From: JAVBSC01 sp031547305
GTDB lineage: Bacteria; Desulfobacterota; Desulfovibrionia; Desulfovibrionales; Desulfovibrionaceae
Direction of reading: 5' to 3'
Assembly: GCA_031547305.1 (NCBI GenBank)
Contig: JAVBSC010000049.1
Span: 1-50,010, forward strand
DNA: 50,010 nt
Below are positions 24,272 through 33,413 of this stretch, in pieces. Every line of letters starts with the position of its first letter. Position 1 is the first letter of the stretch. The translations under genes and the position numbers were made by a program. The notes beneath the pieces are model-generated. The model saw only the letters and a list, made by a program, of their open reading frames with translations, made no database searches and had not been told where the DNA came from.

Positions 24272-26047
24272 ATGGCCTCTTCTCTTTCCGGCATTACAAA
24301 AGACACTTCGCAAGAGCAGAAAGACGCGACCAGGTTTCGCTGGCATAAACACTATGACGCCGGGGTGCCGCACTCTATGGATTATCCGATAGCCGCGCTT
24401 TATACCCTGCTGGACCAAGCGGCGGACAACTCGCCGCGGGATCTGGCCTGCGTGTTTCACAACTACAAAATCACTTACGCGGGAATGCGGCAAAAGGCGG
24501 AGATCATGGCCGCCAACCTGCGCCGGCACGGCCTGCAGCCCGGGGACAGGGTCATCGTCATGCTGCCCAACCTGCCCCAGACCATGATCGCGCTCTGGGG
24601 CGTTCTCAAGGCCGGGGGCATAGGCGTGATGAGCAACCCCCTGTACATGGAAAAGGAAATCCTGCACCAGGCCAGGGATTCCGGCGCGACCTTCCTGATA
24701 ACCATTGACGCCCTCTGGGCCAAGGTTAACAACTTGCGTCCCCAGTTGGACATTCGCAAGTATTTTGTCACCTCCATCGCGGAATCCCTTAAATTCCCCC
24801 TTAACTTGCTGTACCGCCTGAAGGGCCTGCGAGAAAAATCCAGCCCGAAAGTCCGGTTTGACAACGATTCCGTTTTTCCCTTCGCCTCGCTGCTCAAGGG
24901 GAACGCCAGGCTTTCGCACCCCATTGCGGACCCGAAAAACACCGTGGCCCTGCTTCAGTATTCCGGCGGCACCACGGGCGTGCCCAAAGGGGTGATGCTT
25001 ACCCACCACAACCTGATAGCCAACGTCTGCCAGGCCGTGCATTTTTTGCGCCTGACCAAAGGCGACCACAAATTTCTGGCCGTGCTGCCGTTTTTTCACG
25101 TCTACGGTCTGACCACCTGCCTGCTGCTGCCGGCCGTTGTCAGCGCCACGGTTTATCCCCTGCCGCGCTACATGCCCCAGGACGTGCTCCAGTCCATCAC
25201 CCAAAATAAAATCAATATTCTGCCCGGCGCGCCTTCCGTATATATTTCTCTGCTCCAGCAAAAAAACATCACAAAATACGACCTTAGCCATGTCACGCAC
25301 TGTATTTCCGGTTCCGCCCCCATGCCGGTTGAATACATAAGGCGCTTTCACGAGCAGGTGGGCGGCGCGCTGGTGGAAGGCTACGGCCTGACCGAGGCCT
25401 CGCCGATCACCCACCTGAACCCCATGGGCAATTCCCGCAAACCCGGCACAATCGGCATGCCCCTGCCGGACACGGAAGCCAGGATTGTGGACATGGACCT
25501 GGGAACCCTGGAACTGCCACCCGGCAAAGTGGGCGAGCTGATCGTCCGCGGGCCCCAGATTATGGCCGGCTACTGGAACAATCCGGACGAAACGGCCAAC
25601 GCGGTGCGCAACGGCTGGCTGTACACCGGCGACATCGCCTCCATGGACGAGGACGGCTACTTCCAGATTGTGGACCGTAAAAAGGACATGATCATCGTGG
25701 GCGGCTACAACGTCTACCCAAGGGAAATAGATGAAGTGCTGCACGAACACCCGAAAGTCCGCGAAGCGGTCACCGTGGGCATATCCCACCCCACCAGGGG
25801 CGAAACCATCAAAGCCTACATCGTGCCCAAAGACGGCGTGACCCTGGATAAAACGGAAATCGTGGCCCATTGCCGCGCCAAGCTGGCTAACTTTAAAATT
25901 CCGCGCCAGATCGAATTCCGCAAGGAATTGCCCAAAACCATGGTCGGCAAAATCCTGCGCCGGACCCTGCGCAACGAGGAAGAGGAAAAGTTCAGCCGCT
26001 TGTCCGAGCAGGAGTTGATTAACGACTCCGAAAAGCATGACGTATAG
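24272..26047 (+). CDS. Long-chain acyl-CoA synthetase (FadD-like, AMP-forming)
   Basis: 591 residues. The adenylate-forming P-loop motif is YSGGTTGVPKGVMLTH; later motifs are YGLTEASP, GWLYTGDIASMDEDGYFQIVDRKKDMI and the C-terminal lysine in KTMVGKILRR. It activates a fatty or aryl acid to its CoA thioester with ATP. The length and N-terminal region suit long-chain substrates, but this is not certain. An AGGAG site lies upstream of the ATG. Single-gene unit, with a weak terminator behind it. Confidence 0.9.
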   Translation: MASSLSGITKDTSQEQKDATRFRWHKHYDAGVPHSMDYPIAALYTLLDQAADNSPRDLACVFHNYKITYAGMRQKAEIMAANLRRHGLQPGDRVIVMLPNLPQTMIALWGVLKAGGIGVMSNPLYMEKEILHQARDSGATFLITIDALWAKVNNLRPQLDIRKYFVTSIAESLKFPLNLLYRLKGLREKSSPKVRFDNDSVFPFASLLKGNARLSHPIADPKNTVALLQYSGGTTGVPKGVMLTHHNLIANVCQAVHFLRLTKGDHKFLAVLPFFHVYGLTTCLLLPAVVSATVYPLPRYMPQDVLQSITQNKINILPGAPSVYISLLQQKNITKYDLSHVTHCISGSAPMPVEYIRRFHEQVGGALVEGYGLTEASPITHLNPMGNSRKPGTIGMPLPDTEARIVDMDLGTLELPPGKVGELIVRGPQIMAGYWNNPDETANAVRNGWLYTGDIASMDEDGYFQIVDRKKDMIIVGGYNVYPREIDEVLHEHPKVREAVTVGISHPTRGETIKAYIVPKDGVTLDKTEIVAHCRAKLANFKIPRQIEFRKELPKTMVGKILRRTLRNEEEEKFSRLSEQELINDSEKHDV

Positions 26048-26061
26048 TGTTTTACCTATAA

Positions 26062-26083
26062 AACAAGCCGCTTGTTGCTTTTT
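26062..26083 (+). terminator. weak terminator after the acyl-CoA synthetase gene
   Basis: AACAAG-CCG-CTTGTT (6-bp stem) followed by GCTTTTTATA, 15 bases past the stop. Confidence 0.5.
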
Positions 26084-26143
26084 ATAAAAAAACAGGGATA
26101 ATATGCCCCAAAAGTATATTATTAATCTTGGGGACGATCAAAA

Positions 26144-26590
26144 ATGTCCGATTCCGAACACGATAACCTGACCGGAACCTTTTTTAAGGTGCTGGAAGAA
26201 CCGTTGCCCGCGCGCGGGAATGAATCCGATCCCTGCCGGCCTCTGGTCGGGCGCACCACTGACGGCAAGGCGGTCATGGCAAGATACCACGGAGAAATCG
26301 GCGCGCCCTGCCTGGGGGACTTCAAAAAAACCCTGGAAAACCTGCTCTCCGGCCAAACCGGCATATTGATCCTTGATTTCTTCTTTTTGTCCAGGCTCAG
26401 CCATTCGGCCGCCGGGGTGCTCGTATCCTTCGCGGCCGACGTGCTGGGCCGGGGCAAAAAGCTTTACCTGTACCGCGCCGGCCCGCAGGCGGAGCAACTC
26501 TTGAGCAAGCTGGCCATCAAGTACTTTTTTGATTTTTTGCAGAACGAAGACGATCTTATTGCTGTGTTCCCCTTGGACTACGCCGCATAG
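26144..26590 (+). CDS. STAS-like (anti-sigma factor antagonist type) protein
   Basis: 148 residues. The central region TGILILDFFFLSRLSHSAAGVLVSFAADVLGRGKKLYLYRAGPQAEQLLSKLAI follows the STAS pattern: a strand, a helix starting near the usual phosphorylatable position (here LSHSAAG with serines), then a strand and helix. The first 50 residues are variable. STAS proteins act in partner switching or membrane sensing. It precedes the FapA-like gene by 10 bp on the same strand. Function unproven. Confidence 0.6.
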   Translation: MSDSEHDNLTGTFFKVLEEPLPARGNESDPCRPLVGRTTDGKAVMARYHGEIGAPCLGDFKKTLENLLSGQTGILILDFFFLSRLSHSAAGVLVSFAADVLGRGKKLYLYRAGPQAEQLLSKLAIKYFFDFLQNEDDLIAVFPLDYAA

Positions 26591-26600
26591 GAGAATTGAA

Positions 26601-27713
26601 ATGCCTTATTACCTGCGGCACTATTTCGACCCGGATTTCAACCACCAGAAGCTCGCGCCGCAGCATTCGGCCGACGGTTCCGTGGATCATTATTACCTGG
26701 GGTACGTGCAAAACGTGGTGGCCGGACAGATGCTGGCCGAGCTGATCGATCTTGATCAGCACCCGGACCTGGCTGATTACGATCCCCGCTTCATCTATAA
26801 AGAACTGGTCTACCCCTGCGGACCGAACTGCTCCCCGCACCCCGGCAATCCCAACCGCATCATCGCCACGGCCAACGGCTACTGCTTTTACCTGGACGGG
26901 CTGATCACGGTCAAAAAACTTCTGAACATCCGGCGCGACGTGGATTTTCACACCGGCAACGTCATGTTTGTGGGCGACATCGCGGCGCATGGCGTAGTCC
27001 GGCCTGGCTTCACCGTGCAGGGCAACAACGTTCTGATCAAGCAGACCGTGGAAGGCGCGGTCATCAAAGCCCAACGGGACATCGTCTGTGAAGCCGGGGT
27101 CAACGGCGCCCAGGGCGGGCTTTTGGAAGCCGGCGGCAACATCCATCTGCCATTTTGCGAAAACGCCACCCTTCGGGCCAGGGGCAATATTCTTATTGAA
27201 GGGTCCTGCATGCACAGCACGATCCACGTGGGCGGCAGTCTGGTGGTCAAAGGTCGGTTGCAGGGCGGCACGGTTTATGCCAATAATCTGATTTATGTGG
27301 AAAAACAGTTGGGCGGCGAAAACACCATCACCAAAATCCTGATGGGCTACGATCCCTTTGAGTTCCTCACCCTACAGGGCTTAGAGGATGAAATCAAAAA
27401 GCTCCGGGACACCTTGCGGGAATTCGAGCGTATTTCCACCATAAGCCAGCGCCATGCCAAGGAGTACGAGCGGCGTATAGAAATGGCCACACTAAAGCTT
27501 AAAGTGGCCCACAAACGCCGCGGCGCGCTCTGGAAGAAATTTCACGAGGATGAACTTGGCACGCTGAATTGCCGCATTGTGGTCCCCGGCAAGCTCAACC
27601 CGGAAGTGGAGGTGGCCATTGCCAGGGCTTGGCTGCGGGTGAGTGACTATTACCATAATGTGAAGCTCCGCCTGGTGGACGATGACATCGAGTTGTCGTC
27701 CCCGGCCGCCTGA
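26601..27713 (+). CDS. FapA/DUF342-like flagellar-associated protein
   Basis: 370 residues from the ATG at 26601, with a GGAGAA site. The middle (about 125-260) is a repetitive beta-helix (DVDFHTGNVMFVGDI, GVVRPGFTVQGNN, GAVIKAQRDI, LEAGGNIHLPF, LRARGNILIEG), as in the DUF342/FapA family. A coiled coil follows (about 270-330). FapA in Vibrio affects polar flagellar assembly. The position upstream of fliK-flgD-flgE agrees. About 10 bp after the STAS-like gene; likely one operon. Confidence 0.78.
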   Translation: MPYYLRHYFDPDFNHQKLAPQHSADGSVDHYYLGYVQNVVAGQMLAELIDLDQHPDLADYDPRFIYKELVYPCGPNCSPHPGNPNRIIATANGYCFYLDGLITVKKLLNIRRDVDFHTGNVMFVGDIAAHGVVRPGFTVQGNNVLIKQTVEGAVIKAQRDIVCEAGVNGAQGGLLEAGGNIHLPFCENATLRARGNILIEGSCMHSTIHVGGSLVVKGRLQGGTVYANNLIYVEKQLGGENTITKILMGYDPFEFLTLQGLEDEIKKLRDTLREFERISTISQRHAKEYERRIEMATLKLKVAHKRRGALWKKFHEDELGTLNCRIVVPGKLNPEVEVAIARAWLRVSDYYHNVKLRLVDDDIELSSPAA

Positions 27714-27721
27714 CCAGCGCC

Positions 27722-29458
27722 ATGCCGAATACCGCACAGCAATTGCGCCTGATCCTGGACAACGGCCGGCTTGCGGACGTCGGCCTCAACCTGAACGGCC
27801 GGGAAGTCCTTATGCTCGGCACGGCCGGACCGGGACGCGAGCGGGCCATCGTGCCGGCCTTTTCATCCAAACCCGAGGGCGGAAAATTCACGCCCGGCCA
27901 TTTTTTGCCAGTGCTGTTGGGCGGCGGCCTGGGGTACGCGCTCTCCGGACTCGTCGCACAATTGCAAGCCGGTCTGGGCCGGAATTACGCCCTGGCCGTG
28001 GTGGACCGCGAAACGCGCATTCTGGAAGCTTCCAGGCTGCGCGAACGTTTCCCCCAGGCCAACATTGCCTGGATAAGCGCCGAATCGCCGCAGGAAGCCC
28101 TGCGCGAGCTCAGCATATGGCAGCAAAGCCACGGCGGCCTGCCGCTTTTTCCCATAGCCAATCCCTTTTACCTACGCCTGGACCGCGACTATTACAGCGC
28201 CGTCCGGGATGCGGCCCTGGCCAGCTCCCGCTTCGACTTCTGGGGCAGAACCAATTACCCGCGCTTTGCCTCCGAAAAGCCCCGCCTGCTGCTGCTAACC
28301 AGCAAATACTTCCTCATGGGCGAGGTTACGGCATCCTGCGACCGCCTGGGCCTGCCGCATCATCTGATCCAGGTGCCGGATTCAGAAGTCGGGCAAAACG
28401 AATTTGTGGAAGAGCTTTTAAGCGCCATACTCAAATTCCGGCCGGATTTTGTTCTGACCATCAATCACCTGGGCGTTGACCGCGAAGGCGTCCTGGCCGG
28501 CCTTTTGGAAAAGCTCCGCCTGCCCCTGGCCTCCTGGTTTGTGGATAACCCCCATCTGGTGCTCTACCTGTACGACCGCCTGGTCAGCCCGTGGACCGCA
28601 ATTTTCACCTGGGATTCCGACAATATAGATTCCCTGCGCGCCATGGGCTTTGAGCACGTCTTTTATCTGCCCCTGGGCACGGACGTCACCCGCTTCGTCC
28701 CCGGCGTGGACCCGGCCCGGCAACCCGCCGCCTGGCGTTCCGAAGTCTCCTTTGTGGGCAATTCCATGCTCCACAAGGTTTTTCAGCGTATGGAGCGCAG
28801 CAGCCTGCCCCAGGCCTTGCTGGAAAGCTACCGGCAGGTGGCCGCCGGGTTCGCGGACAGCCAGGAGCGCTCGGTGCGCGACTTTTTAGCCCAAGCCCAT
28901 CCCGCGCTTCTGCCCGCCTTTAACAGCCTGGGCACCCATGAGCAGCGCCTGGGCTACGAAACCATGCTCACCTGGGAGGCCACCCGCCAGTATCGCCTGG
29001 ACTGCGTGCGCGCCACCCTGCCCCACAGTCCCCTGATCGTGGGCGACGACGGCTGGAAAATTTTGCTCAAGGACGAAGCCGGCCCCTGGCGCTACCACCC
29101 GGAACTCAACTATTATTCCGACCTGCCCAGGTTCTACCCCTGCTCGCTCATCAACTTCAACTGCACCAGCAAGCAGATGAAAGGCGCGGTCAACCAGCGC
29201 GTTTTTGACGTGCCGGCCACCGGTTCCTTCATTCTGACCGATTGGCGCGCCCAGATGGACAACCTTCTGGAGCCGGGGCGCGAAGTAGCCTGCTACCACA
29301 ACCCGGAAGAAGCGCAAAACCTGCTCCGCCACTACCTGGACCACCCGGCCGAGCGCGCCCAAATCGCCCTGGCCGCCCGTAAACGCATCCTGGCCGAGCA
29401 CAGCTACGAAGCCCGTCTGACAACGCTGTGCGGGGTGATGAAAAAAACTTTCAAGTAG
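27722..29458 (+). CDS. Glycosyltransferase, CgeB/DUF3880-like, in the flagellar cluster
   Basis: 578 residues. The N-terminal half includes a DUF3880-like region (LLLLTSKYFLMGEVTASCDRLGLPHHLIQVPDSEVGQ; VLTINHLGVDREGVLAGLLEKLRLPLASWFVDNPH). The C-terminal half is a GT1-type domain (FNCTSKQMKGAVNQRVFDVPATGSFILTDWR, then the glycogen phosphorylase-like turn LLEPGREVACYHNPEEA). No signal or membrane segment, so cytoplasmic. It starts 8 bp after the FapA-like gene. Flagellin glycosylation is plausible from context but not shown. Confidence 0.78.
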   Translation: MPNTAQQLRLILDNGRLADVGLNLNGREVLMLGTAGPGRERAIVPAFSSKPEGGKFTPGHFLPVLLGGGLGYALSGLVAQLQAGLGRNYALAVVDRETRILEASRLRERFPQANIAWISAESPQEALRELSIWQQSHGGLPLFPIANPFYLRLDRDYYSAVRDAALASSRFDFWGRTNYPRFASEKPRLLLLTSKYFLMGEVTASCDRLGLPHHLIQVPDSEVGQNEFVEELLSAILKFRPDFVLTINHLGVDREGVLAGLLEKLRLPLASWFVDNPHLVLYLYDRLVSPWTAIFTWDSDNIDSLRAMGFEHVFYLPLGTDVTRFVPGVDPARQPAAWRSEVSFVGNSMLHKVFQRMERSSLPQALLESYRQVAAGFADSQERSVRDFLAQAHPALLPAFNSLGTHEQRLGYETMLTWEATRQYRLDCVRATLPHSPLIVGDDGWKILLKDEAGPWRYHPELNYYSDLPRFYPCSLINFNCTSKQMKGAVNQRVFDVPATGSFILTDWRAQMDNLLEPGREVACYHNPEEAQNLLRHYLDHPAERAQIALAARKRILAEHSYEARLTTLCGVMKKTFK

Positions 29459-29484
29459 CGAAAAAATTTCGATATGCATTGATC

Positions 29485-30888
29485 ATGTCAGAAGAAGCCC
29501 AAAAACCCATACTTATACTGCAACTCCAGCGCCTGGGCGATCTGGTGCTGACCTATCCGTTGCTGGGCTGGCTGAATGGCGTGTTCCCAGGCCGGCCGCT
29601 CTGGGTGGTCGGCGAGGAGCGGTTCTATAGCGGCCTGATGTCCCTTTCCCCGGCCGCCACTTATTTCCCCTACAGCGAAGCGGTACGCCTGCGGCCTGGG
29701 CGCTACTCCCTGGTGCTCAACCTGAGTCCCAGGCCGGAAGCCGCCGCCCTGGCCGGCGGGCTGAACAGCGAAGCTCTGCTCGGCCCCTACCTGGCCAAGG
29801 ACGGGGCCACGTATATACGGGGAAACTGGCAGCTTTACCGCGCATCGCTTACCAGCAACAACCGCCACAACCTCTTTCACTGGGCGGATTTAAACGCCCT
29901 GGACGTAATTCCCGGCCACAGCATTCTGCGCACCGCCTGGCCCGGCATTCAAAGCGCGTACAAATCTGGCGCGCCGGCCCGCATCGGGTTGTTTCTGGGC
30001 GCCAGCGCGCCGGAAAAACGCCCTGACGCGGAATTCTGGTCCCAACTGGCCAGAATCTTCCTGCGCCAGGGGCATAAACCTGTCCTGCTCGGCGGGCCGG
30101 GCGAAACGGACCTGGGGCGGGAAACCGCGCAAAAAGCCGGCGCCACGGCCATAGACTTGTGCGGCCGCTTCAGCGTCACCGAACTGGTGGACTTTATCCG
30201 CCGGCTGGATCTGTTCATCAGCCCGGATACCGGCCCCATGCACGTGGCCGTGTGGGCCGGCGCGCCAACGCTCAATCTCTCCCTTGGGCCGGTCAACCCC
30301 TGGGAAACCGGCCCCTTCGCGCCCGGGCACCATGTCCTGCGGTCCAACATAAGCTGCGTGGGCTGCTGGGAATGCGCGCAGAAATCGATCATCTGCAAGG
30401 AGCGCTTCAACCCGGCCAGAGCGGCCAGAGCGGCCAACGCCATTCTGGATGGCGGCCCGCCCGGACGCCTGCCGGGCCAGGAGCTTCTGCAAAGCGCCAG
30501 GGACAAATACGGCCTGTTCGACCTGGAATCCCTGGGGGGCGGCAAACCGGGCCGTCTGGCCGCCGCCCGCTTCTGGCAGAAATATTTCGGCTATGTTTTC
30601 GGCTTCATGCCGGAACAGGATTTTAAAGATGCCGCCTTGGCCCTGAATGATCACTCCCCCGCCCTGGCGCGGCTCATGCGCCGCAAACTCCCGGCCCTGG
30701 CCCACAGCCTGAGCGCGGCCGCTCTGGGCAAACCAACGCATGACCTGCACAGCCTGGACTACTGGCTGAACTTCCCCCCCATCCTGCGCCCCCTCTCCAG
30801 CTATCTGCAACTGCACCTGCAAAACAGCAAATTCAGCCGGCAAGGACTGCTGGAAGGATGCGGGCTGCTGGAGCGGCTGCTGAAGTAG
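29485..30888 (+). CDS. Glycosyltransferase family 9 (heptosyltransferase-like)
   Basis: 467 residues from the ATG at 29485. The N-terminal start ILILQLQRLGDLVLTYPLLGWL is the GT9 signature; later RIGLFLGASAPEKRPDAEFWSQLARIF, PVLLGGPGETDLG and DLFISPDTGPMHVAVWAGAPTLNLSLGPVNPWETGP complete the GT-B fold. GT9 enzymes add heptose or related sugars to LPS core. Four cysteines in SCVGCWECAQKSIICKE could bind a metal. An extra C-terminal 130 residues are unlike standard heptosyltransferases. Its place between the CgeB-like gene and fliK hints at flagellin or surface glycan modification. Confidence 0.82.
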   Translation: MSEEAQKPILILQLQRLGDLVLTYPLLGWLNGVFPGRPLWVVGEERFYSGLMSLSPAATYFPYSEAVRLRPGRYSLVLNLSPRPEAAALAGGLNSEALLGPYLAKDGATYIRGNWQLYRASLTSNNRHNLFHWADLNALDVIPGHSILRTAWPGIQSAYKSGAPARIGLFLGASAPEKRPDAEFWSQLARIFLRQGHKPVLLGGPGETDLGRETAQKAGATAIDLCGRFSVTELVDFIRRLDLFISPDTGPMHVAVWAGAPTLNLSLGPVNPWETGPFAPGHHVLRSNISCVGCWECAQKSIICKERFNPARAARAANAILDGGPPGRLPGQELLQSARDKYGLFDLESLGGGKPGRLAAARFWQKYFGYVFGFMPEQDFKDAALALNDHSPALARLMRRKLPALAHSLSAAALGKPTHDLHSLDYWLNFPPILRPLSSYLQLHLQNSKFSRQGLLEGCGLLERLLK

Positions 30889-30908
30889 CGCACCGCGCAT
30901 TCCTTGCC

Positions 30909-30924
30909 CGGCACGATCTTTGTA
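30909..30924 (+). promoter_or_regulatory. possible sigma-54 promoter upstream of fliK
   Basis: CGGCAC-GATCT-TTGTA matches TGGCAC-N5-TTGCA with the -24 GG intact but GT instead of GC at -12. It lies 26 bases before the fliK start, in the gap after the GT9 gene. Confidence 0.4.
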
Positions 30925-30949
30925 TCTGGTCCCGGCAAGGAGTCCAACC

Positions 30950-32557
30950 ATGCAATTTTTGCCCGCTTCCGCTTCTGAAATATCTTCCGCCGCCGCTGAA
31001 ATGCTTCAGCGGACCTTGCAGAGCAACCCGCCGGCAGCGGGGTTTACCGACCTGTTCGAGAATCTGGCCGAGTTTGATGAAAACAACATGCCCGGTCTGC
31101 CGGACGGCTTCCGCAAGCTGGCCGAGGAAAAAGACAAGCTGGCCAAGGAAGACCTGGAAGCGCTGGAAGAAGAACTGAGGCGCCGCGGCCTGGATCGGGC
31201 CAGTCTGGAAGTTCTGGGCGGTCTGTCCGGCCTTTCGTCCATGCCCAGCGTGGGCCAGATTGCCAACGCCATGCGCGGCGCGGGCAGGATCAGCGCCGGG
31301 CTGTCCGAGCAGGAAGGGTTGAATTTTCGGGCCGCCCTGCAAAAGCTGGGCTTTGGCGACGACGATATAGCGGAAATAAACGACTTGGCCGACCAGGGCA
31401 AGGGGGCCAAAATTCTTCAGGTCTTGGGCAAACGCCTGGACGGAGGCGACACCGCGACCCTGAACAAGGACGAATGCGCCGCCCTGCTGCGGAGCATGGA
31501 TCTTTCGGAAAAAACCTCCCAGAAAGTTATGGGCTTTTTCCAAAGCGGCGACGAGCTGACCGTGGACAAGGCCGGTTTGCAGGCTCTGTTGAACAAGGCC
31601 AACAAAGAACTGGCCGCCAGGGAAAAGTCCACCCGGCTTCTGGCCGATGCTTCCACCGACGCCGTGGCCGCAATGCTCCAGCAGGGCCGTATCCGCAAAA
31701 AGAGCGACGCGGCGGCTGATAAGCGAATTGACGCCCGGAGCGGGCGCTCCGAAGCGCTTATGAAGGATTCCGCCACCGCCGAGGGCCAAGGCGCGCAAAA
31801 GCGCTCCGCCGAAGCCGTGGTGCTGGAGCGCAGCGCGGCCCAGGCCTCCGCCAATGCGGAACAGAACGCGGCGGATTCCGAAGCGGCCTTTGACGGCAAC
31901 AAGCGGCGCGGCCGCCAGGGGTTTCTGGCCACCAGCCAGGATTTGCTGGAAGAAAAGACCGGAGCCGTGAGCGAAAAGAACAAGCCGTCCAGGGTGGAAA
32001 AAACGGAAACTCCGCTGTTCATCCCCCTGGAAAAATCTGCCTACCAGCAGGCCAGTAACGCCCAGGCCCAGCAGGCCGCCGCCCCGCGCGCCGACCAGGC
32101 CAAAATTTTCGCCCAGGTGGAACAGGCCGTGCTGCAAAACGCCACCCAGGGCAGCAAGCAACTGGTGCTGCGCATGGACCCGCCGGACCTGGGCCAGCTT
32201 ACCTTAAGCGTTTCGGTAAACGGCAACGGCGAGCTCAAGGCGGTAATCCGCACGGAAAACACGGAAACCGCCTCCCTGCTCTCCGAGCAGTTGGACAAGC
32301 TGCGGGCCAGCCTGGAGGAACAGGGTTTTAAGGTGAACGAGTTGGAAGTGCGCTCCCAACTCAGCGGCGACAGCCAGAGCCAGACGGCCTGGAACGGCGA
32401 ATCAGAGCATAACTTGCGGCAATCACTGGAAGATCAGGCGCGGCTGAGCCGCCTGGCCAGGATGCGCCAGGACTCCGGAGATACTTTGGCCCGGAACATG
32501 CAATCCTCTCCGGCAACGGAAAGATTTTCCCATGAGGGAATGCATTTAATCGCCTGA
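30950..32557 (+). CDS. fliK: Flagellar hook-length control protein FliK
   Basis: 535 residues from the ATG at 30950 (AAGGAG upstream). The C-terminal Flg_hook domain (about 395-470) has GSKQLVLRMDPPDLGQLTLSV and ETASLLSEQLDKLRASLEEQGF, typical of FliK. FliK is secreted and measures hook length, switching export from hook to filament proteins. The N-terminal half is charged and helical, with two EF-hand-like stretches (LDGGDTATLNKDECAALL; GDELTVDKAGLQALL). A small in-frame tandem repeat (AARAAN-type coding) lies in the preceding gene, not here. flgD follows 32 bp later. Confidence 0.88.
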   Translation: MQFLPASASEISSAAAEMLQRTLQSNPPAAGFTDLFENLAEFDENNMPGLPDGFRKLAEEKDKLAKEDLEALEEELRRRGLDRASLEVLGGLSGLSSMPSVGQIANAMRGAGRISAGLSEQEGLNFRAALQKLGFGDDDIAEINDLADQGKGAKILQVLGKRLDGGDTATLNKDECAALLRSMDLSEKTSQKVMGFFQSGDELTVDKAGLQALLNKANKELAAREKSTRLLADASTDAVAAMLQQGRIRKKSDAAADKRIDARSGRSEALMKDSATAEGQGAQKRSAEAVVLERSAAQASANAEQNAADSEAAFDGNKRRGRQGFLATSQDLLEEKTGAVSEKNKPSRVEKTETPLFIPLEKSAYQQASNAQAQQAAAPRADQAKIFAQVEQAVLQNATQGSKQLVLRMDPPDLGQLTLSVSVNGNGELKAVIRTENTETASLLSEQLDKLRASLEEQGFKVNELEVRSQLSGDSQSQTAWNGESEHNLRQSLEDQARLSRLARMRQDSGDTLARNMQSSPATERFSHEGMHLIA

Positions 32558-32589
32558 GGGCCAAATAAAGTTTTTAAGGGTAGAGCAAA

Positions 32590-33351
32590 ATGAGCAGCAC
32601 CGTATCGAGCATTCTGGGCCAGGACGCCACGCTTAACCAGGCGGCCACCAGCAAGACCGCGCAGGACAAGGACATGTTCCTTAAACTGCTGGTCGCGCAG
32701 CTCAGCCATCAGGACCCCCTGAACCCGGTGGAAGACAAGGAATTTGTGGCCCAGCTCGCCCAGTTTACCTCTGTGGAAGAATTGCAGAAGGTCAACACCA
32801 ATCTGGAAAGCCAGATGAAGATGGCCGAAACGAATCAGCTTTCCAACGCGGTCAGTTTTGTGGGCCGGCGCGTGCTGGCCAACGGCGACACTGTTTCCAA
32901 GGTCGGCGACGAGTACATGACCCCCATGTTCTTCTCCAACGATGAAGCCCTGGAAAACTGCACCATCAACGTCATGCCCAAGGGCAGCACCACCATACTC
33001 TTCAGCAAAAGCTTCGGCGCTTACCTGCCGGGCGAGCACCCGGTCACGGGCAACGACGCGAACGTCGCCTACATGTGGGACGGCAAGGACTTCACCGGCA
33101 AGCCGGTGGCGGACGGCCTTTACGAGGTCTCCATCTCCGGAACCAACAAGGACGGCAAGGCCGTGCTTATCAAGAGCGAGGTCATGGGCGACGTCATGGG
33201 CGTGGAAATTATCGACGGCGTGAGCCACCTGCGCATGGCCGACTACAGCACGGTAAAGTTCACCGACGTCAGCCTGGTGGGCAGCGGTTCCAGCAGCGGC
33301 GGCTCCGGCGGCAAGAAAGACGATGAAACCGCCGGCGGCGCGGAAGGGTAA
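32590..33351 (+). CDS. flgD: Flagellar hook capping protein FlgD
   Basis: 253 residues. The conserved N-terminus DMFLKLLVAQLSHQDPLNPVEDKEFVAQLAQFTSVEEL is diagnostic. The central FlgD Ig-like/tudor region follows (MWDGKDFTGKPVADGLYEVSISGTNKDGKAV). A low-complexity tail of Gly, Ser and Asp ends the protein. FlgD caps the growing hook while FlgE subunits assemble. Confidence 0.94.
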   Translation: MSSTVSSILGQDATLNQAATSKTAQDKDMFLKLLVAQLSHQDPLNPVEDKEFVAQLAQFTSVEELQKVNTNLESQMKMAETNQLSNAVSFVGRRVLANGDTVSKVGDEYMTPMFFSNDEALENCTINVMPKGSTTILFSKSFGAYLPGEHPVTGNDANVAYMWDGKDFTGKPVADGLYEVSISGTNKDGKAVLIKSEVMGDVMGVEIIDGVSHLRMADYSTVKFTDVSLVGSGSSSGGSGGKKDDETAGGAEG

Positions 33352-33413
33352 TCCCCCCGCGCTGGCGGCAACAAATAGAGATCACAGCCAAATCATATAG
33401 ATAGGAGTTTATC

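Noticed and set aside
24245..26038. 597-codon open frame opposite the acyl-CoA synthetase
   Set aside because: A GC-driven shadow of a well-supported gene, without family features.
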